In this document: one piece after another, positions 36,901-45,315 of the stretch | Position numbering within the stretch: the first letter of the stretch is position 1 | Layout: the number at the start of each line of letters is the position of its first letter | Origin: Demequina aurantiaca | GTDB lineage: Bacteria > Actinomycetota > Actinomycetes > Actinomycetales > Demequinaceae | Assembly (NCBI RefSeq): GCF_000975135.1 | Contig: NZ_BBRF01000001.1 | Location: forward strand, 221,591 to 285,590 | DNA length: 64,000 nt | Reading direction: 5' to 3' | Position numbers and translations under genes: made by a program | The notes under the pieces: model-generated | Told to the model about the DNA's origin: nothing | The model's database searches: none | What the model saw: only the letters and a program-made list of their open reading frames with translations

Positions 36901-37001
36901 AGCACGGCAACAGCCAGCAGTGCAATAAGTAATGGGGAACGGCGCTTGGGCGGTGTCGCCATGGGCTGCGGCCGGGAGGGGCGGTCGTGCTCGGAGGTCA
37001 C
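33957..37001 (-). CDS. UPF0182 family membrane protein
   Basis: 1014-residue UPF0182 protein (mycobacterial Rv3193c type): seven N-terminal transmembrane helices (about residues 20-300), a very large extracytoplasmic domain (about 310-870, with family phrases such as GFGVVAAYGNKTQLDGQPDFYEGG and PRIYFGETTPPYSIVG-like text), and an acidic Thr/Glu/Pro repeat (TTEPDTTEPETTEPDTTEP) before a helical tail. GTG at 37001 follows AAAGGAAA. It is downstream of the PDZ/Lon gene on the same strand, separated by 67 bases. Function is unknown, possibly envelope related. Confidence is in family, not role. Confidence 0.92.
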   Translation of the reverse strand: MTSEHDRPSRPQPMATPPKRRSPLLIALLAVAVLVIAVVITANIWTEVVWYQQLGFTDVWRTQWLTRATLFVVFGVIAAVAVWLSLWIARRVRPAQTGQRSTLDQYREQIQPLEKIVMVALPIFVGLIAGAAMSANWKAVLAFFNQESFGVADPEFGLDASFYVFTLPVLRSFVGFYLAITIVCMVLAAFVHLLYGGIGGGGRKFVASGGARIQLAVMGLLVMLGIAANYWLDRYALLNKQGERFYGASYTDVNAILPARGILVGIAILVGISFLVVIWRGDWRIPAMGVALMVLSAIVVGWAYPAIVQRFQVEPNAQELEKEYIQRNIDATRYAYGLDDIEVTQYDAKTEAQTDALRDDAETTTQIRLLDPNVVSPAFQQLEQNKQYYNFAANLNVDRYDINGELRDTVIAVRELNLDGLGDENRNWVNDTTVYTHGFGVVAAYGNKTQLDGQPDFYEGGIPSTGELPDYEPRIYFGETTPPYSIVGAPEGTPPWELDYPTDSSEEVTGNQVNTTYSGDGGPSIGNTFAKLMYAIKFGEEQIFFSDRVTEESQIMYHREPLDRVSRVAPYLELDSQTYPAVVDGRVVWIVDGYTTTTQFPYSGALQSDSLFAGAEDRLTPARLNYMRNSVKATVDAYDGHVTLYAWDPEDPIIKTWENIFPNDMKPMEEISSQLMSHLRYPQDMFTVQRYQLTSYHVDDASSFYSGQDFWRNPSDPTPGSSGPQPPYYLTLQMPGQEEPSFSLTSSFIPGGNSDRNVLTGYLSVDSETGNEAGKVAEDYGQLRLLELPRDTTIPGPGQVQNNFNSNSDAQTTLNLLRQGETEIINGNLLTLPVGGGLLYVQPVYVQSSAGTQVPLLRKVFVSFGDEVGFADTLQGALDQVFGKGAAVTTDTDPDNPDATTPDTTEPDTTEPETTEPDTTEPGGETTDTENERALRSALAKAQQAIEDGQIALKAGDFAAYGDSQDALTSALEDAVAAERRIQEENGGTVEGLPEPEASPTPSAAPSADDGAAA

Positions 37002-37068
37002 TGAGATTTCCTTTGCTTATGAACTGATTGCTGGCGACTCGCGCTTGTGGTCAAGCGTGCCACAGGGT

Positions 37069-38214
37069 CTAGCAGGTGGGAAGTTCGGAGGTGGTGCCCG
37101 CGCCGATGCTTTCTACAGCGGCGTAGGCATCGTCCAGGTTGTCCACACTGAAAACGCTCAAGCCTTGCGGAACGTGCCCGCGGACGTCGTCGCAGTTTTC
37201 TATGGGAGCCAGGAAGTATTGGGCGCCCGCATCGACGGCGCCCTCCATCTTGAACTGGATGCCACCGATGGGGCCAACGTCGCCGTCGGCGGCAATAGTG
37301 CCGGTGCCCGCGACGTGCTCGCCGGAGAGCTCGTCCTTCTCGGTGAGTTTGTCCATGATTCCGAGGGAGAACATCATGCCGGCACTGGGGCCGCCGACCT
37401 TGTCGATCTGCACGGTGACGTCGATCGGGATGTCGAACGTGGGGTCAATCCAGATGCCCATGACAGCCGTCCCGTCACCGGCATCGAGCATCGCGAAAGA
37501 CTCAGTCAGCTCCTCGGTGCCCCGCATGACGGTGACGTCAATCATGTCGCCCGGCTGGTGCGCGTGCACCGCATCGGACATCTGCTTGTAGGTTTCAATC
37601 TCGGTTCCGTCGATGGCGACGAGGACATCGTCCGCCTCGAGCTTGCCGTTGGCATTCGAATCGTCCTGAGCTCCCACCACACGAATACTCGCCGGCACGG
37701 GCACGCCGAGCTCCTCGAGCGCGGACACCGTCGCGCTTTCCTGGGACGTGATCCAATCCTGCTGCGCCTGTTCGTCGACCAGCTCCTCCTGGTCGGGATC
37801 CCCGAAGACGTACTCCTCGGGCACCACGTAGCGGTGCGGCGAGAAGTATCCCGCGAGCACGCTGCCCATCGTGAACATGTTCGATCCGCCGCGACTCACG
37901 GAGACCGTGGTCAACCGCAGCTCTCCCGAGGCGTCGTACGTGGGTGCCCCCTGAATCTCGACTAACGGCGCACCGTCCGCGTCGACCCCGAGCGTGTCGA
38001 ACGTGGGCCCGGGTCCGCCGATGGCGAAGGGCGACGGCAGTACCGTGAGGACCGCGATGAGAATCGACGTCGCCAAGCCGGCCGCGGACATGACGGCACT
38101 GCGACGCGAGGGCTGACCTGGCATCGGCTTCTCAGGCGTCGCCTGCTCGGCCGCGTCGGCATACGCCAGCGAGGGGTCGAGCGGCGGTGTCGAGGGTGTG
38201 GTCACGCCCTCCAT
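37069..38214 (-). CDS. PDZ-Lon type membrane protease (YlbL/SdrC-like)
   Basis: 381-residue membrane-anchored protease. A Pro-rich cytosolic segment leads to one transmembrane helix (about 42-65), a PDZ domain (about 195-240), and a C-terminal Lon-like protease domain with the Ser/Lys dyad: Ser277 in KVGGPSAGMMFSLG and Lys322 in GIQFKMEGAVDAG. Active site is extracytoplasmic. The ATG at 38214 is favoured by TATAAG five bases upstream; an ATG one codon earlier is also in frame. It diverges from the zincin-like gene and precedes UPF0182, as in mycobacteria (Rv3194c). Substrates are unknown. Confidence 0.92.
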   Translation of the reverse strand: MEGVTTPSTPPLDPSLAYADAAEQATPEKPMPGQPSRRSAVMSAAGLATSILIAVLTVLPSPFAIGGPGPTFDTLGVDADGAPLVEIQGAPTYDASGELRLTTVSVSRGGSNMFTMGSVLAGYFSPHRYVVPEEYVFGDPDQEELVDEQAQQDWITSQESATVSALEELGVPVPASIRVVGAQDDSNANGKLEADDVLVAIDGTEIETYKQMSDAVHAHQPGDMIDVTVMRGTEELTESFAMLDAGDGTAVMGIWIDPTFDIPIDVTVQIDKVGGPSAGMMFSLGIMDKLTEKDELSGEHVAGTGTIAADGDVGPIGGIQFKMEGAVDAGAQYFLAPIENCDDVRGHVPQGLSVFSVDNLDDAYAAVESIGAGTTSELPTC

Positions 38215-38219
38215 CATTG

Positions 38220-38225
38220 CTTATA
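38220..38225 (-). promoter_or_regulatory. -10 element TATAAG for PDZ-Lon gene
   Basis: Minus-strand TATAAG is the closest to consensus TATAAT in the window and sits five bases before the ATG at 38214, again leaderless. Confidence 0.55.
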
Positions 38226-38313
38226 GCGAACGATGCGCCGAATCGCGGTCGTCGAACGTTACCGTGGAAGAAGCGGGCGTCGACCTCGACAGCCCTTGCG
38301 TACTGGAGGCTCC

Positions 38314-39780
38314 GTGAACGACGACACCACCCCTTGGATGAAGCTGCTCCGTGAGTTGTTCGGCGACGACGCGGACGACGCCCTCGCGGAACTCGAGCGT
38401 ATGGGCATGGACCCTGCCGCGCTCGCGAACGCCTCCGGAATGGCCGCGTCTCCAGGAATGATGGACCACGTCCTGTCTCAGATTCGTGCCCTGATGGCGC
38501 AGAGCGAGGGGGAGGACGTCAACTGGACCCTCGCACACGACGTCGCCCGTGGTGTGGCTGCGCAGGGCGGCGACCCTACGGTGACCGCTGCGGTCGCCGA
38601 CACCCACCGGGCGGCCGTCTCGCGTGCGGAGTTGTGGCTCGACGCCGTCACCGATTTTGATCCCTCGTCGCTACAGCCACGAGTCTGGAGCCGTGCCGAG
38701 TGGGTCGAGGCGACGATGCCGACATGGCGCGTGCTAGCCGGCCCGGTGGCCGTAAGCGTCTCGCACGCCCTCGGCGGGGTGCTGCGTGGCGAGGGCGACG
38801 GTGAGCACTCGGAACGCGACGACGAACTGGCGGCCTTTGGGATTGGCCCAGGCCAGGCATCGGGAATCATGAACTCCGTGAGTCCGACCGTGTGTGGGAT
38901 GCACATGGGGCAGGCGGCCGGCGAGATGGCCCGCGAAGCCTTCGGTGGCACCGACCTTGGAATCCCCTTGCTCACGGAGTCACGCGTCGCGCTGGTTCCG
39001 CACGCGATCGCCGACTTTGCTGAGGGCCTCGAGATTGACGACGACGAGGTGCGTACCTTCGTGGCACTACGTGAGGCGGCACACGTGCGCCTGTTCGCGG
39101 CGGCTCCCTGGCTTCCCGGCCAGCTTCACAGCGCCATTGAGCGCTATGCGGGTGCGATCACCATCGATCCGGAGGCGCTTGACTCCGCTGTAAGGGACGC
39201 TGGGGCGGGCGACCCCGCCAAACTCCAGAAGGCACTCAGCCGCGGGATCTTCGCACCCGAGCACACGGAGGCGCAGGCCGCCACTCTCGAATCAATCGAG
39301 ACCATGCTCGCACTCATCGAGGGTTGGGTCGACGACGTCACCACGCGCGCCGCTGCCCCTCACCTGCCGCACATCGGACAGCTGCGCGAGATGATGCGTC
39401 GTCGTCGCGCCTCGGGCGGACCCGCCGAGGACGTCTTCGCATCCTTGCTTGGCCTGGAGTTGCGCCCGCGCCGCCTACGCGACGCATCGTCGCTTTGGGC
39501 TGCCCTGTCGGTACGCCTGGGCCCCGACGCTCGCGACGAACTCTGGTCGCACCCCGACTTGCTGCCCGATGCCGATGCTTTGGGCAATTGGGAGGGGTGG
39601 GTCGAGAAGTACGTCAGCGGCGACGACGCTGCCGACGACATGGACCGCGACCTCGAGAAGCTTCTCAGCGGTGGCTACGCAGCATCAGGTGACGCCGACA
39701 CAGATGAGTCGAACCCCAGTGAGGACGACGCAAACGGAGACTCTGAAAGTGGCCCACGCGGGGACTCTGACCCGTCCTGA
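38314..39780 (+). CDS. Zincin_2 (DUF2342) protein, altered HExxH
   Basis: 488-residue actinobacterial zincin-like protein (Rv3195 type). Recognisable segments are PVAVSVSHALGG, IMNSVSPTVCGMHMGQAAGE, ESRVALVPHAIADFAEGL and the helix REAAHVRLFAAAPWL. The expected HExxH reads REAAH (253-257), with Arg for the first His, so zinc binding is doubtful even though Glu and the second His remain. The tail (about 450-488) is acidic and disordered. GTG at 38314 has TGGAGG at ideal spacing. It diverges from PDZ-Lon. Confidence 0.85.
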   Translation: MNDDTTPWMKLLRELFGDDADDALAELERMGMDPAALANASGMAASPGMMDHVLSQIRALMAQSEGEDVNWTLAHDVARGVAAQGGDPTVTAAVADTHRAAVSRAELWLDAVTDFDPSSLQPRVWSRAEWVEATMPTWRVLAGPVAVSVSHALGGVLRGEGDGEHSERDDELAAFGIGPGQASGIMNSVSPTVCGMHMGQAAGEMAREAFGGTDLGIPLLTESRVALVPHAIADFAEGLEIDDDEVRTFVALREAAHVRLFAAAPWLPGQLHSAIERYAGAITIDPEALDSAVRDAGAGDPAKLQKALSRGIFAPEHTEAQAATLESIETMLALIEGWVDDVTTRAAAPHLPHIGQLREMMRRRRASGGPAEDVFASLLGLELRPRRLRDASSLWAALSVRLGPDARDELWSHPDLLPDADALGNWEGWVEKYVSGDDAADDMDRDLEKLLSGGYAASGDADTDESNPSEDDANGDSESGPRGDSDPS

Positions 39781-39914
39781 TCACGACACTTCCGACACGA
39801 CGGGCACGAATTGAACGTTTTTGTGCGTAAATCCGTCTACGCTTATCGGGAACGGGCCCCCGGGGCCACGGATGTGCGGCCCTACCGGCTGCGCCAATAG
39901 CAAAGGAGACCCTC

Positions 39915-40073
39915 ATGGGCGAAAAGTATTCAGGTGAGTTCTACTGCGTGAAGTGCAAGGAAAAGCGCACCACCGAGGGTGACGTCGTCATCTCCGAGAA
40001 CGGTCGCCGTATGGCGAAGGGCGTGTGCCCCGAGTGCGGCACCAAGCTGAACCGCATCCTCGGCAAGGCGTAA
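39915..40073 (+). CDS. DUF5679 zinc-ribbon-like small protein
   Basis: 52-residue protein with paired cysteines YCVKCKEKR (12-20) and GVCPECGTKLN (37-47), a C-x2-C ... C-x2-C zinc ribbon, which matches DUF5679. The basic composition suggests nucleic acid or ribosome contact, but this is unproven. AAAGGAGA at 39902-39909 gives a strong ribosome site. It stands alone, ended by a good terminator at 40105, between the zincin_2 and ThiF-like genes. Confidence 0.88.
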   Translation: MGEKYSGEFYCVKCKEKRTTEGDVVISENGRRMAKGVCPECGTKLNRILGKA

Positions 40074-40104
40074 CACTTCGCGTCTTTACTAACGCATCAC
40101 GAGG

Positions 40105-40134
40105 CGGGCTGACCCACAGGGGTCGGCCCGTTTT
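40105..40134 (+). terminator. Rho-independent terminator after DUF5679
   Basis: CGGGCTGACCC and GGGTCGGCCCG form an 11-pair stem (one G-T) with an ACAG loop, followed by TTTT. Confidence 0.9.
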
Positions 40135-40227
40135 GTGTTGTCGTGGACGATCCTGGCGCGGGTCGCCGGGCTACCAATGACCTGTGGATAACGACTACGG
40201 CGGTCAACGCGGTGCGACGCTCGGTCC

Positions 40228-41259
40228 ATGGACAACTCTCGCCCCGCCCCAAGCATGCCCACCCCGCCTCCCACTGGGCCGCGACTGCGCGACGGCCTCG
40301 CCGTGTTCGCACTCGACGGCAACCGCGTGCGCGTGGGACTGGCGGAGCCGGTGGTGCTCGAGGGCCTCACCTCCCACGAGGCGGCCTTGGTAGCTCGGCT
40401 CGAGGCGTCGGCCTCCAGTGAGTCGCCGAACGTAGCCGGCTACGCTCACGTGATCGACAGGCTCACACGCCTGGGGCTGACGGAGGCGGATCCACGAGTC
40501 GCTGTCTCATCGGGAGGGCACACCCCCTCGAGCGTCTGCATCATGAGCGCAGGCGAGCTCGGCACCCACATCGGACTGTGCCTGGCGCAGGCCGGAGTCA
40601 CCCGAATCGTCTTCAGCGACGACACTCCGGTGCCCGCCGATGACCTGCAGTCACGGACGCTCAGCCGCGGTCGCGGTGACGCTGCCGTGCGCGCGGTCAA
40701 CGCTTGGGTCCCCCGGGCAGCCCGGCTCGCGCCACACCACCACACGTACGCGGCGAGTGACGTCGTGGTGGTCGTTGCCTTTGGCGCCGCCCCGGTTCCG
40801 CTCATCCACGACATGATGGCCGCTGACCAGCCGCACCTTCCCGTCGTGACCGACGAGTACGGCGTGACAGTGGGACCACTGGTGGTACCCGGCGAGGGAC
40901 CCTGCGTCACGTGCTTAGGGATTGCTCGAGCCGAGCAGGACCCCGATTGGCCGATGGTGGCCCTGCAGTGCAACGGCGCGCGTCGTGCGCATGCTTCCGC
41001 GGCAGGGCGTGCGATTGCCGCCGGCGTGGCCTGCGACGCTGTGATGCGGTTCCTGCAGAACGGGAGCGCGGATCCGCGCCAGTGGCGCATCGAATGCGTG
41101 GAACGCGGCGGTCGCCTGATCTCGGGCGGCGTCGCGACGTCGCTCCGGGGCGGACCCCACGTGAGCGAGACAGTCGTCGCCTCACACCCCTCCTGCAGAT
41201 GCCACCAGTCGTCAGTGCTGAGCGACGACTTCGAGGATCAGGAGTCCATACTTTTCTAG
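40228..41259 (+). CDS. ThiF/E1-like (TOMM-type) fold protein
   Basis: 343-residue protein: an N-terminal region (about 20-100) resembling the RiPP-recognition/winged part of azole cyclodehydratase partner proteins, then an E1/ThiF-like Rossmann domain (about 105-260). The nucleotide loop GELGTHIGLCLAQAG replaces the usual GxGxxG. Likely zinc pairs are CVTC (226, 229) and CRC (323, 325). No catalytic E1 cysteine or cyclodehydratase (YcaO) partner is evident. Mycobacteria carry a similar gene next to uvrD2. The last 48 bases overlap uvrD2 on the other strand. Function is unknown. Confidence 0.72.
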   Translation: MDNSRPAPSMPTPPPTGPRLRDGLAVFALDGNRVRVGLAEPVVLEGLTSHEAALVARLEASASSESPNVAGYAHVIDRLTRLGLTEADPRVAVSSGGHTPSSVCIMSAGELGTHIGLCLAQAGVTRIVFSDDTPVPADDLQSRTLSRGRGDAAVRAVNAWVPRAARLAPHHHTYAASDVVVVVAFGAAPVPLIHDMMAADQPHLPVVTDEYGVTVGPLVVPGEGPCVTCLGIARAEQDPDWPMVALQCNGARRAHASAAGRAIAAGVACDAVMRFLQNGSADPRQWRIECVERGGRLISGGVATSLRGGPHVSETVVASHPSCRCHQSSVLSDDFEDQESILF

Positions 41260-43209
41260 TTTGGAGGCGCCAATGCCGTTGACCTGAGCCAGTTCGCTCA
41301 GTGTGCCTGGCCGTGTGGTCGCGATCTGCACCAGACTCGAATCGACAAGAACCGTGAAAGCAGGCTTGCTGTCCGCCTTGGCAATCTCCAGCCGCCAGGC
41401 CTTCAGCGACTCGAATAGCCGGAGTTGCTCCACGTCGAGTTCCGCGAGCTTGGACGACGTCGACGGGCGCCTCGTCGTTGCCTGGCGCACATCGGGCCAC
41501 CACTTGTCCAGGAAGCGCGTGCGCTTTCGATGACTGCGCCCACCTTCCTTGCGGGACATCGCGTAGCTCATCGTGAGGTGCTCGCGAGCGCGGGTGATCG
41601 CAACGTACAGAAGCCGACGTTCCTCGCTCACCGCCTCGTCCGTCTCCGCCATCTTGATGGGCACGAGGCCCTCGGAGAGCCCCATCACAAAGACGGCGTC
41701 CCACTCGAGCCCCTTGGCCGCGTGCATCGTGGTCAGCGTGACCCCTTCGACGGACGGGGCGTGTTGCGCGGACGCCCGGTCTACCAGGTGTTCCACGAAC
41801 TCTCGCAAGGTCACGGTGTTTTCGCCCTCCACCGTCGCATCGGCCGCAAAGTCGTCAGCAAGCTGCGCGAGAGCCTGCAGGGAGTCCCAGCGCTCGCGGA
41901 CCGCACCTCGGTCTGCGGGCGGTTCCTCGCTCCAGCCGGCGTCCATGATCGCCTCGCGCACGCGCTCGCCCAGCGGCGCATCCGAGGCGGCGACGGCCGC
42001 GCCACGTAGCAGCACCATCGCCTTGCGCACCTCCTCGCGGTCGAAGAAGCGTTGCCCGCCGCGCACCAGATAGCCGATGCCGCGTTTGCTGAGCGCGTCC
42101 TCGAGCTCCTCCGACTGGCTGTTGATGCGGTACAGCACCGCGATCTCGCGCGTCGGCACGCCCGCCTCGATCAGTGCGCCGATGGCGCTCGCGGTGCGTG
42201 TCGCCTCCTCCGCGTCGTCCGCGTGGGTGATGTACGCGACCTCGGGGCCAGAGGGACGCTGGGCCACCAACTCGACGCCGGTCTGCACCGTGCCACGCTG
42301 CTTCATCAGACCGTTGGCGAGGTTGACGACCTGCGGCGTGGACCGGTAGTCGCGAACCAAACGCACTAGCGTCGCGTCGGGGAATCGTTGCGGAAACTCC
42401 AGCAGGTGCTGGGGGGAGGCACCCGCAAACGAATAGATGGTCTGGGCCGGGTCGCCCACCACACACAGCTCCTCGCGTCCACCCAACCACTGGTCCAGCA
42501 GGAACTGCTGCAGCGCCGAGACGTCCTGATACTCATCGACCACAAAGTGGCGGTACTGGCGACGAATCTGGTCACCCACCTCCGGATGGCGGCCAATCAT
42601 GTCGGACAGCAGTAGCAAGATGTCCTCAAAGTCGAGCACCACGGCCTCGGTCTTGACGTCCTCGTAGGCGCGCATTACGTCCGTCACCTGAGCCGGGGTG
42701 ACTCCGGCCGGTGTGGGCCTGCCAAGGTCTGCGATGACCTGCGGATAGTCCGAGGGGTCGACCAGCGATACCTTGGCCCACTCGATCTCGCTGGCGAGGT
42801 CGCGCACGGCGAGGCGGTCAACGCTGAGACGCGCCTGGCGTGCGGCGCGGCCCACCAACTGAGCCTTCTGCGCGACGATCTGTGGGATCTGGCCCCCCAC
42901 GACCTGCGGCCAGAAGTAACTCAGCTGCCGCAGCGCCGCCGCGTGAAACGTGCGCGCCTGGACGCCGGTGGCGCCAAGTACACGCAGACGCTGACGCATC
43001 TCCCCCGCCGCCCGGGCGGTGAACGTCACCGCCAGCACGGTCTGCGGGTTGTACGCGTTCACGCGCACGCCATAGGCGATGCGATGCGTGATGGCGCGGG
43101 TCTTGCCAGTGCCGGCTCCCGCGAGTACGCGCACGGGACCGTGCAGCGCGGTCGCGACCTCGCGCTGCTCGGGGTCTAGGGCTTCAAGGATCTCGTCGGC
43201 TGAGGACAC
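41212..43209 (-). CDS. uvrD2: UvrD2-like SF1A DNA helicase with HRDC domain
   Basis: 665-residue UvrD/PcrA-type 3'-5' helicase acting in DNA repair. Walker A is GAGTGKT (31-37), motif II is VDEYQDVS, motif III GDPAQTIYSFAGA, motif IV RDYRSTPQVV, and motif VI YVAITRAREHL. The C-terminus (about 590-665) is an HRDC domain ending NGIGASKLEKYG. Mycobacterial UvrD2 has a four-cysteine zinc motif between helicase core and HRDC; no cysteines occur there in this protein. GTG at 43209 is preceded by CACAAT six bases upstream. It overlaps the ThiF-like gene at its 3' end. Confidence 0.93.
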   Translation of the reverse strand: MSSADEILEALDPEQREVATALHGPVRVLAGAGTGKTRAITHRIAYGVRVNAYNPQTVLAVTFTARAAGEMRQRLRVLGATGVQARTFHAAALRQLSYFWPQVVGGQIPQIVAQKAQLVGRAARQARLSVDRLAVRDLASEIEWAKVSLVDPSDYPQVIADLGRPTPAGVTPAQVTDVMRAYEDVKTEAVVLDFEDILLLLSDMIGRHPEVGDQIRRQYRHFVVDEYQDVSALQQFLLDQWLGGREELCVVGDPAQTIYSFAGASPQHLLEFPQRFPDATLVRLVRDYRSTPQVVNLANGLMKQRGTVQTGVELVAQRPSGPEVAYITHADDAEEATRTASAIGALIEAGVPTREIAVLYRINSQSEELEDALSKRGIGYLVRGGQRFFDREEVRKAMVLLRGAAVAASDAPLGERVREAIMDAGWSEEPPADRGAVRERWDSLQALAQLADDFAADATVEGENTVTLREFVEHLVDRASAQHAPSVEGVTLTTMHAAKGLEWDAVFVMGLSEGLVPIKMAETDEAVSEERRLLYVAITRAREHLTMSYAMSRKEGGRSHRKRTRFLDKWWPDVRQATTRRPSTSSKLAELDVEQLRLFESLKAWRLEIAKADSKPAFTVLVDSSLVQIATTRPGTLSELAQVNGIGASKLEKYGLLILEVVAQH

Positions 43210-43312
43210 CCACGCATTGTGTCAGGCGCGAGTGACAAGTGACACCGCATCCACAGCCTGCGCAGGCGGCAACGGTTCTGCACAGCCGACGCCTCACCAC
43301 GAGCGTGCCTTG

Positions 43313-44269
43313 CTAAGAGACCGGGCCGCCGTACCAGTCATCCATCATGCGGCGCGCGATCGACCCCTGGGGTGCCACGATCATCGATCCATCAGCCACA
43401 TGGGCGGCGAGTTGAGCACGCGTCACAAAGTGCGCCTCAGTGATTTCGTCTTCGTCAAGCGAGAAATTCGGATCATCGACGCGTGCGGTGAAGCCCACCA
43501 TGATCGATGCGGGGAACGGCCATGGCTGCGAGCCGACGTAGACGAGGTCGCGCACCGTCAGCGACGCCTCCTCGAACACCTCGCGGTGGACGGCCTGCTC
43601 GAAGGACTCCCCTGGCTCGACGTAGCCCGCGAGGTGCGAGAACCGCCCAGGTGACCAGTACGACGCGTGCGCCATCAACAGTCTGTCCTCGGCATCGGTG
43701 ATCGCGACGATGACGGCGGCATCGGTACGCGGGTAGTGGTCGCGTTCGTCGTTGTCGCAGCGACGCACCCAGCCGCCTGCGGTGGGTCGCGTGGGCTCGC
43801 CACACTTGGCACAGCGCGGGTGATTCGCGTGCCATGTCGTGATGGCCACGGCCGTGGCGGCGAGCTCGTGCTCTCGTTCTCCGGCCTCGCCCGCACCGGC
43901 GAACAGGTGGATCGCGTCACGCAACCCCACCATCGCCTCGCCGTCGGCTACCCAGGCGGCCGATGCATCGGCCGGCTTTGGCGCGATCGCGTCGGCATGT
44001 TCCCGGCTGGCGCTCATGGCGGGATTGGCCTCCGATGCGTCGGCAGGGACCAGCGCGACGAGGTCCCGCTCGCCGTCTCGTCCCAGGTAGACCGTGAGAG
44101 CGGCGTCCGGATGGTCGCCTGGCTCGCGCTCGACGAGGTGGCCGTCGCGCACGAGCAAGGCACCGTCGCGCACCACGATGGCGTGGCAGGCGCCGGGGTC
44201 GATTGTGTCGCGACGCTGAGCCGACCGATCGATGCGGAGCGGGTCCATGAGCGGGTGTTGTGGGGGCAC
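43313..44269 (-). CDS. nudC: NudC-type NAD(H) pyrophosphatase
   Basis: Nudix hydrolase of 318 residues cleaving NADH/NAD and possibly NAD-capped RNA. The NudC-specific triad is complete: zinc ribbon CAKCGEPTRPTAGGWVRRC, the Nudix box GYVEPGESFEQAVHREVFEE, and the SQPWPFPASIM motif. Only three zinc cysteines are seen; the fourth position is Asp (CDND). The start is either GTG at 44269 or ATG at 44248; the spacing of GAGGGT does not settle it. It is upstream of uvrD2 on the same strand and diverges from the phosphotransferase. Confidence 0.92.
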   Translation of the reverse strand: MPPQHPLMDPLRIDRSAQRRDTIDPGACHAIVVRDGALLVRDGHLVEREPGDHPDAALTVYLGRDGERDLVALVPADASEANPAMSASREHADAIAPKPADASAAWVADGEAMVGLRDAIHLFAGAGEAGEREHELAATAVAITTWHANHPRCAKCGEPTRPTAGGWVRRCDNDERDHYPRTDAAVIVAITDAEDRLLMAHASYWSPGRFSHLAGYVEPGESFEQAVHREVFEEASLTVRDLVYVGSQPWPFPASIMVGFTARVDDPNFSLDEDEITEAHFVTRAQLAAHVADGSMIVAPQGSIARRMMDDWYGGPVS

Positions 44270-44385
44270 ACCCTCACGCTACGCCACCGCACGGGAGCGC
44301 CCCCACCGTGCAGCCGCTCGAGCACCTCGGTATGCGGGCGGCGTGGACTGTGGCATTTGATGCCAAATGGCCTTACCGTGAGCAC

Positions 44386-45312
44386 GTGCCACGTTCACCG
44401 CTCGCGCTCGCCGCCTTGGCCTCTGTTGCCGTGCCCGGACTCGATGTCTACGACGTCCTCCGCAGCCCGCACTCCGACAGCGATTTTGACGTCGTCATCG
44501 TGAAGGACGCGACCGGCAAACGCTGGGTGGTGCGCGCCCCCAAGCGGGCGACGGCCGGCGCCGCACTCGAGGCGGAGAAGGGGCTGCTGATTGCGCTCGC
44601 CCGCGCCAAGGATGCCGGCCTCGTCGACTTTGACGTGCCCCAGCCCACCGGCGCCGCGCCTCTCACCGAGGGTGGCCGCGCGGTCGTCTACACCGAGGTT
44701 CCCGGTGCACCTTTGGTCCTCGCTAGCCTCCAGCCGGGCCCCGGCCTGACCGCAGCGCTGGGCAAGACGATCGCCCAGATTCATGAGTTGCCGACTTCTC
44801 TGGTCGAGGACCAGGGACTGGCTGCGTACAGCGCCGAGAGCTACCGCGAGCGCCGCCTGGCGGAGCTCGATGCGGGAGTCCAAACCGGCAAGGTACCGCC
44901 GCGCCTGGCAGACCGCTGGGAGCGTCAGCTCGAGAACGTGTCGTGGTGGCGGTTCGAGACCACCGTGGTGCACGGCGACATGGGTGAGCACCAGTTCATG
45001 GTCTCCGACGGCCACGTGAGTGGCGTCGTCGACTGGATGGACGCGCGCGTCGCAGACCCGGCGGATGACCTGGCGTGGCTCGTGGCCTCGGCCCCGTCGG
45101 ACGTGCTCGACACCATCACTGAGGCATACACCGCCGCGCGCCGCGAGGTGCGCGACCCGCACCTGCTCGATCGCGCCCGCCTGGCGTCCGAGATGGCGCT
45201 GCTGCGCTGGCTCATGTACGGGGTGCGCACCGAGAACTCCGATGTGGTGAGCGACGGCGTGGGCATGCTGTTGGACCTCGAAGCACTGCTCTTCGACGAC
45301 GACGAGGACTAG
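44386..45312 (+). CDS. Aminoglycoside/macrolide phosphotransferase-like kinase
   Basis: 308-residue APH-fold kinase. The catalytic loop is VVHGDMGEHQFMV and the metal loop VVDWMDARVADPADDLAWL, as in antibiotic and choline/homoserine kinases. GTG at 44386 is selected because family members begin close to RSPLALAALASVAVPGL; upstream sequence contains an inverted repeat CATTTG-ATGC-CAAATG (44354-44369), suggesting promoter DNA. The gene is a constant resident between nudC and adnB in many actinobacteria, which argues for a housekeeping role rather than resistance. Substrate is unknown. It ends three bases before the convergent adnB stop. Confidence 0.85.
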   Translation: MPRSPLALAALASVAVPGLDVYDVLRSPHSDSDFDVVIVKDATGKRWVVRAPKRATAGAALEAEKGLLIALARAKDAGLVDFDVPQPTGAAPLTEGGRAVVYTEVPGAPLVLASLQPGPGLTAALGKTIAQIHELPTSLVEDQGLAAYSAESYRERRLAELDAGVQTGKVPPRLADRWERQLENVSWWRFETTVVHGDMGEHQFMVSDGHVSGVVDWMDARVADPADDLAWLVASAPSDVLDTITEAYTAARREVRDPHLLDRARLASEMALLRWLMYGVRTENSDVVSDGVGMLLDLEALLFDDDED

Positions 45313-45315
45313 CAC

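Noticed and set aside
44386-45312. Antibiotic-resistance phosphotransferase
   Set aside because: The fold is shared with resistance enzymes, but it sits in a conserved actinobacterial housekeeping neighbourhood with normal base composition.
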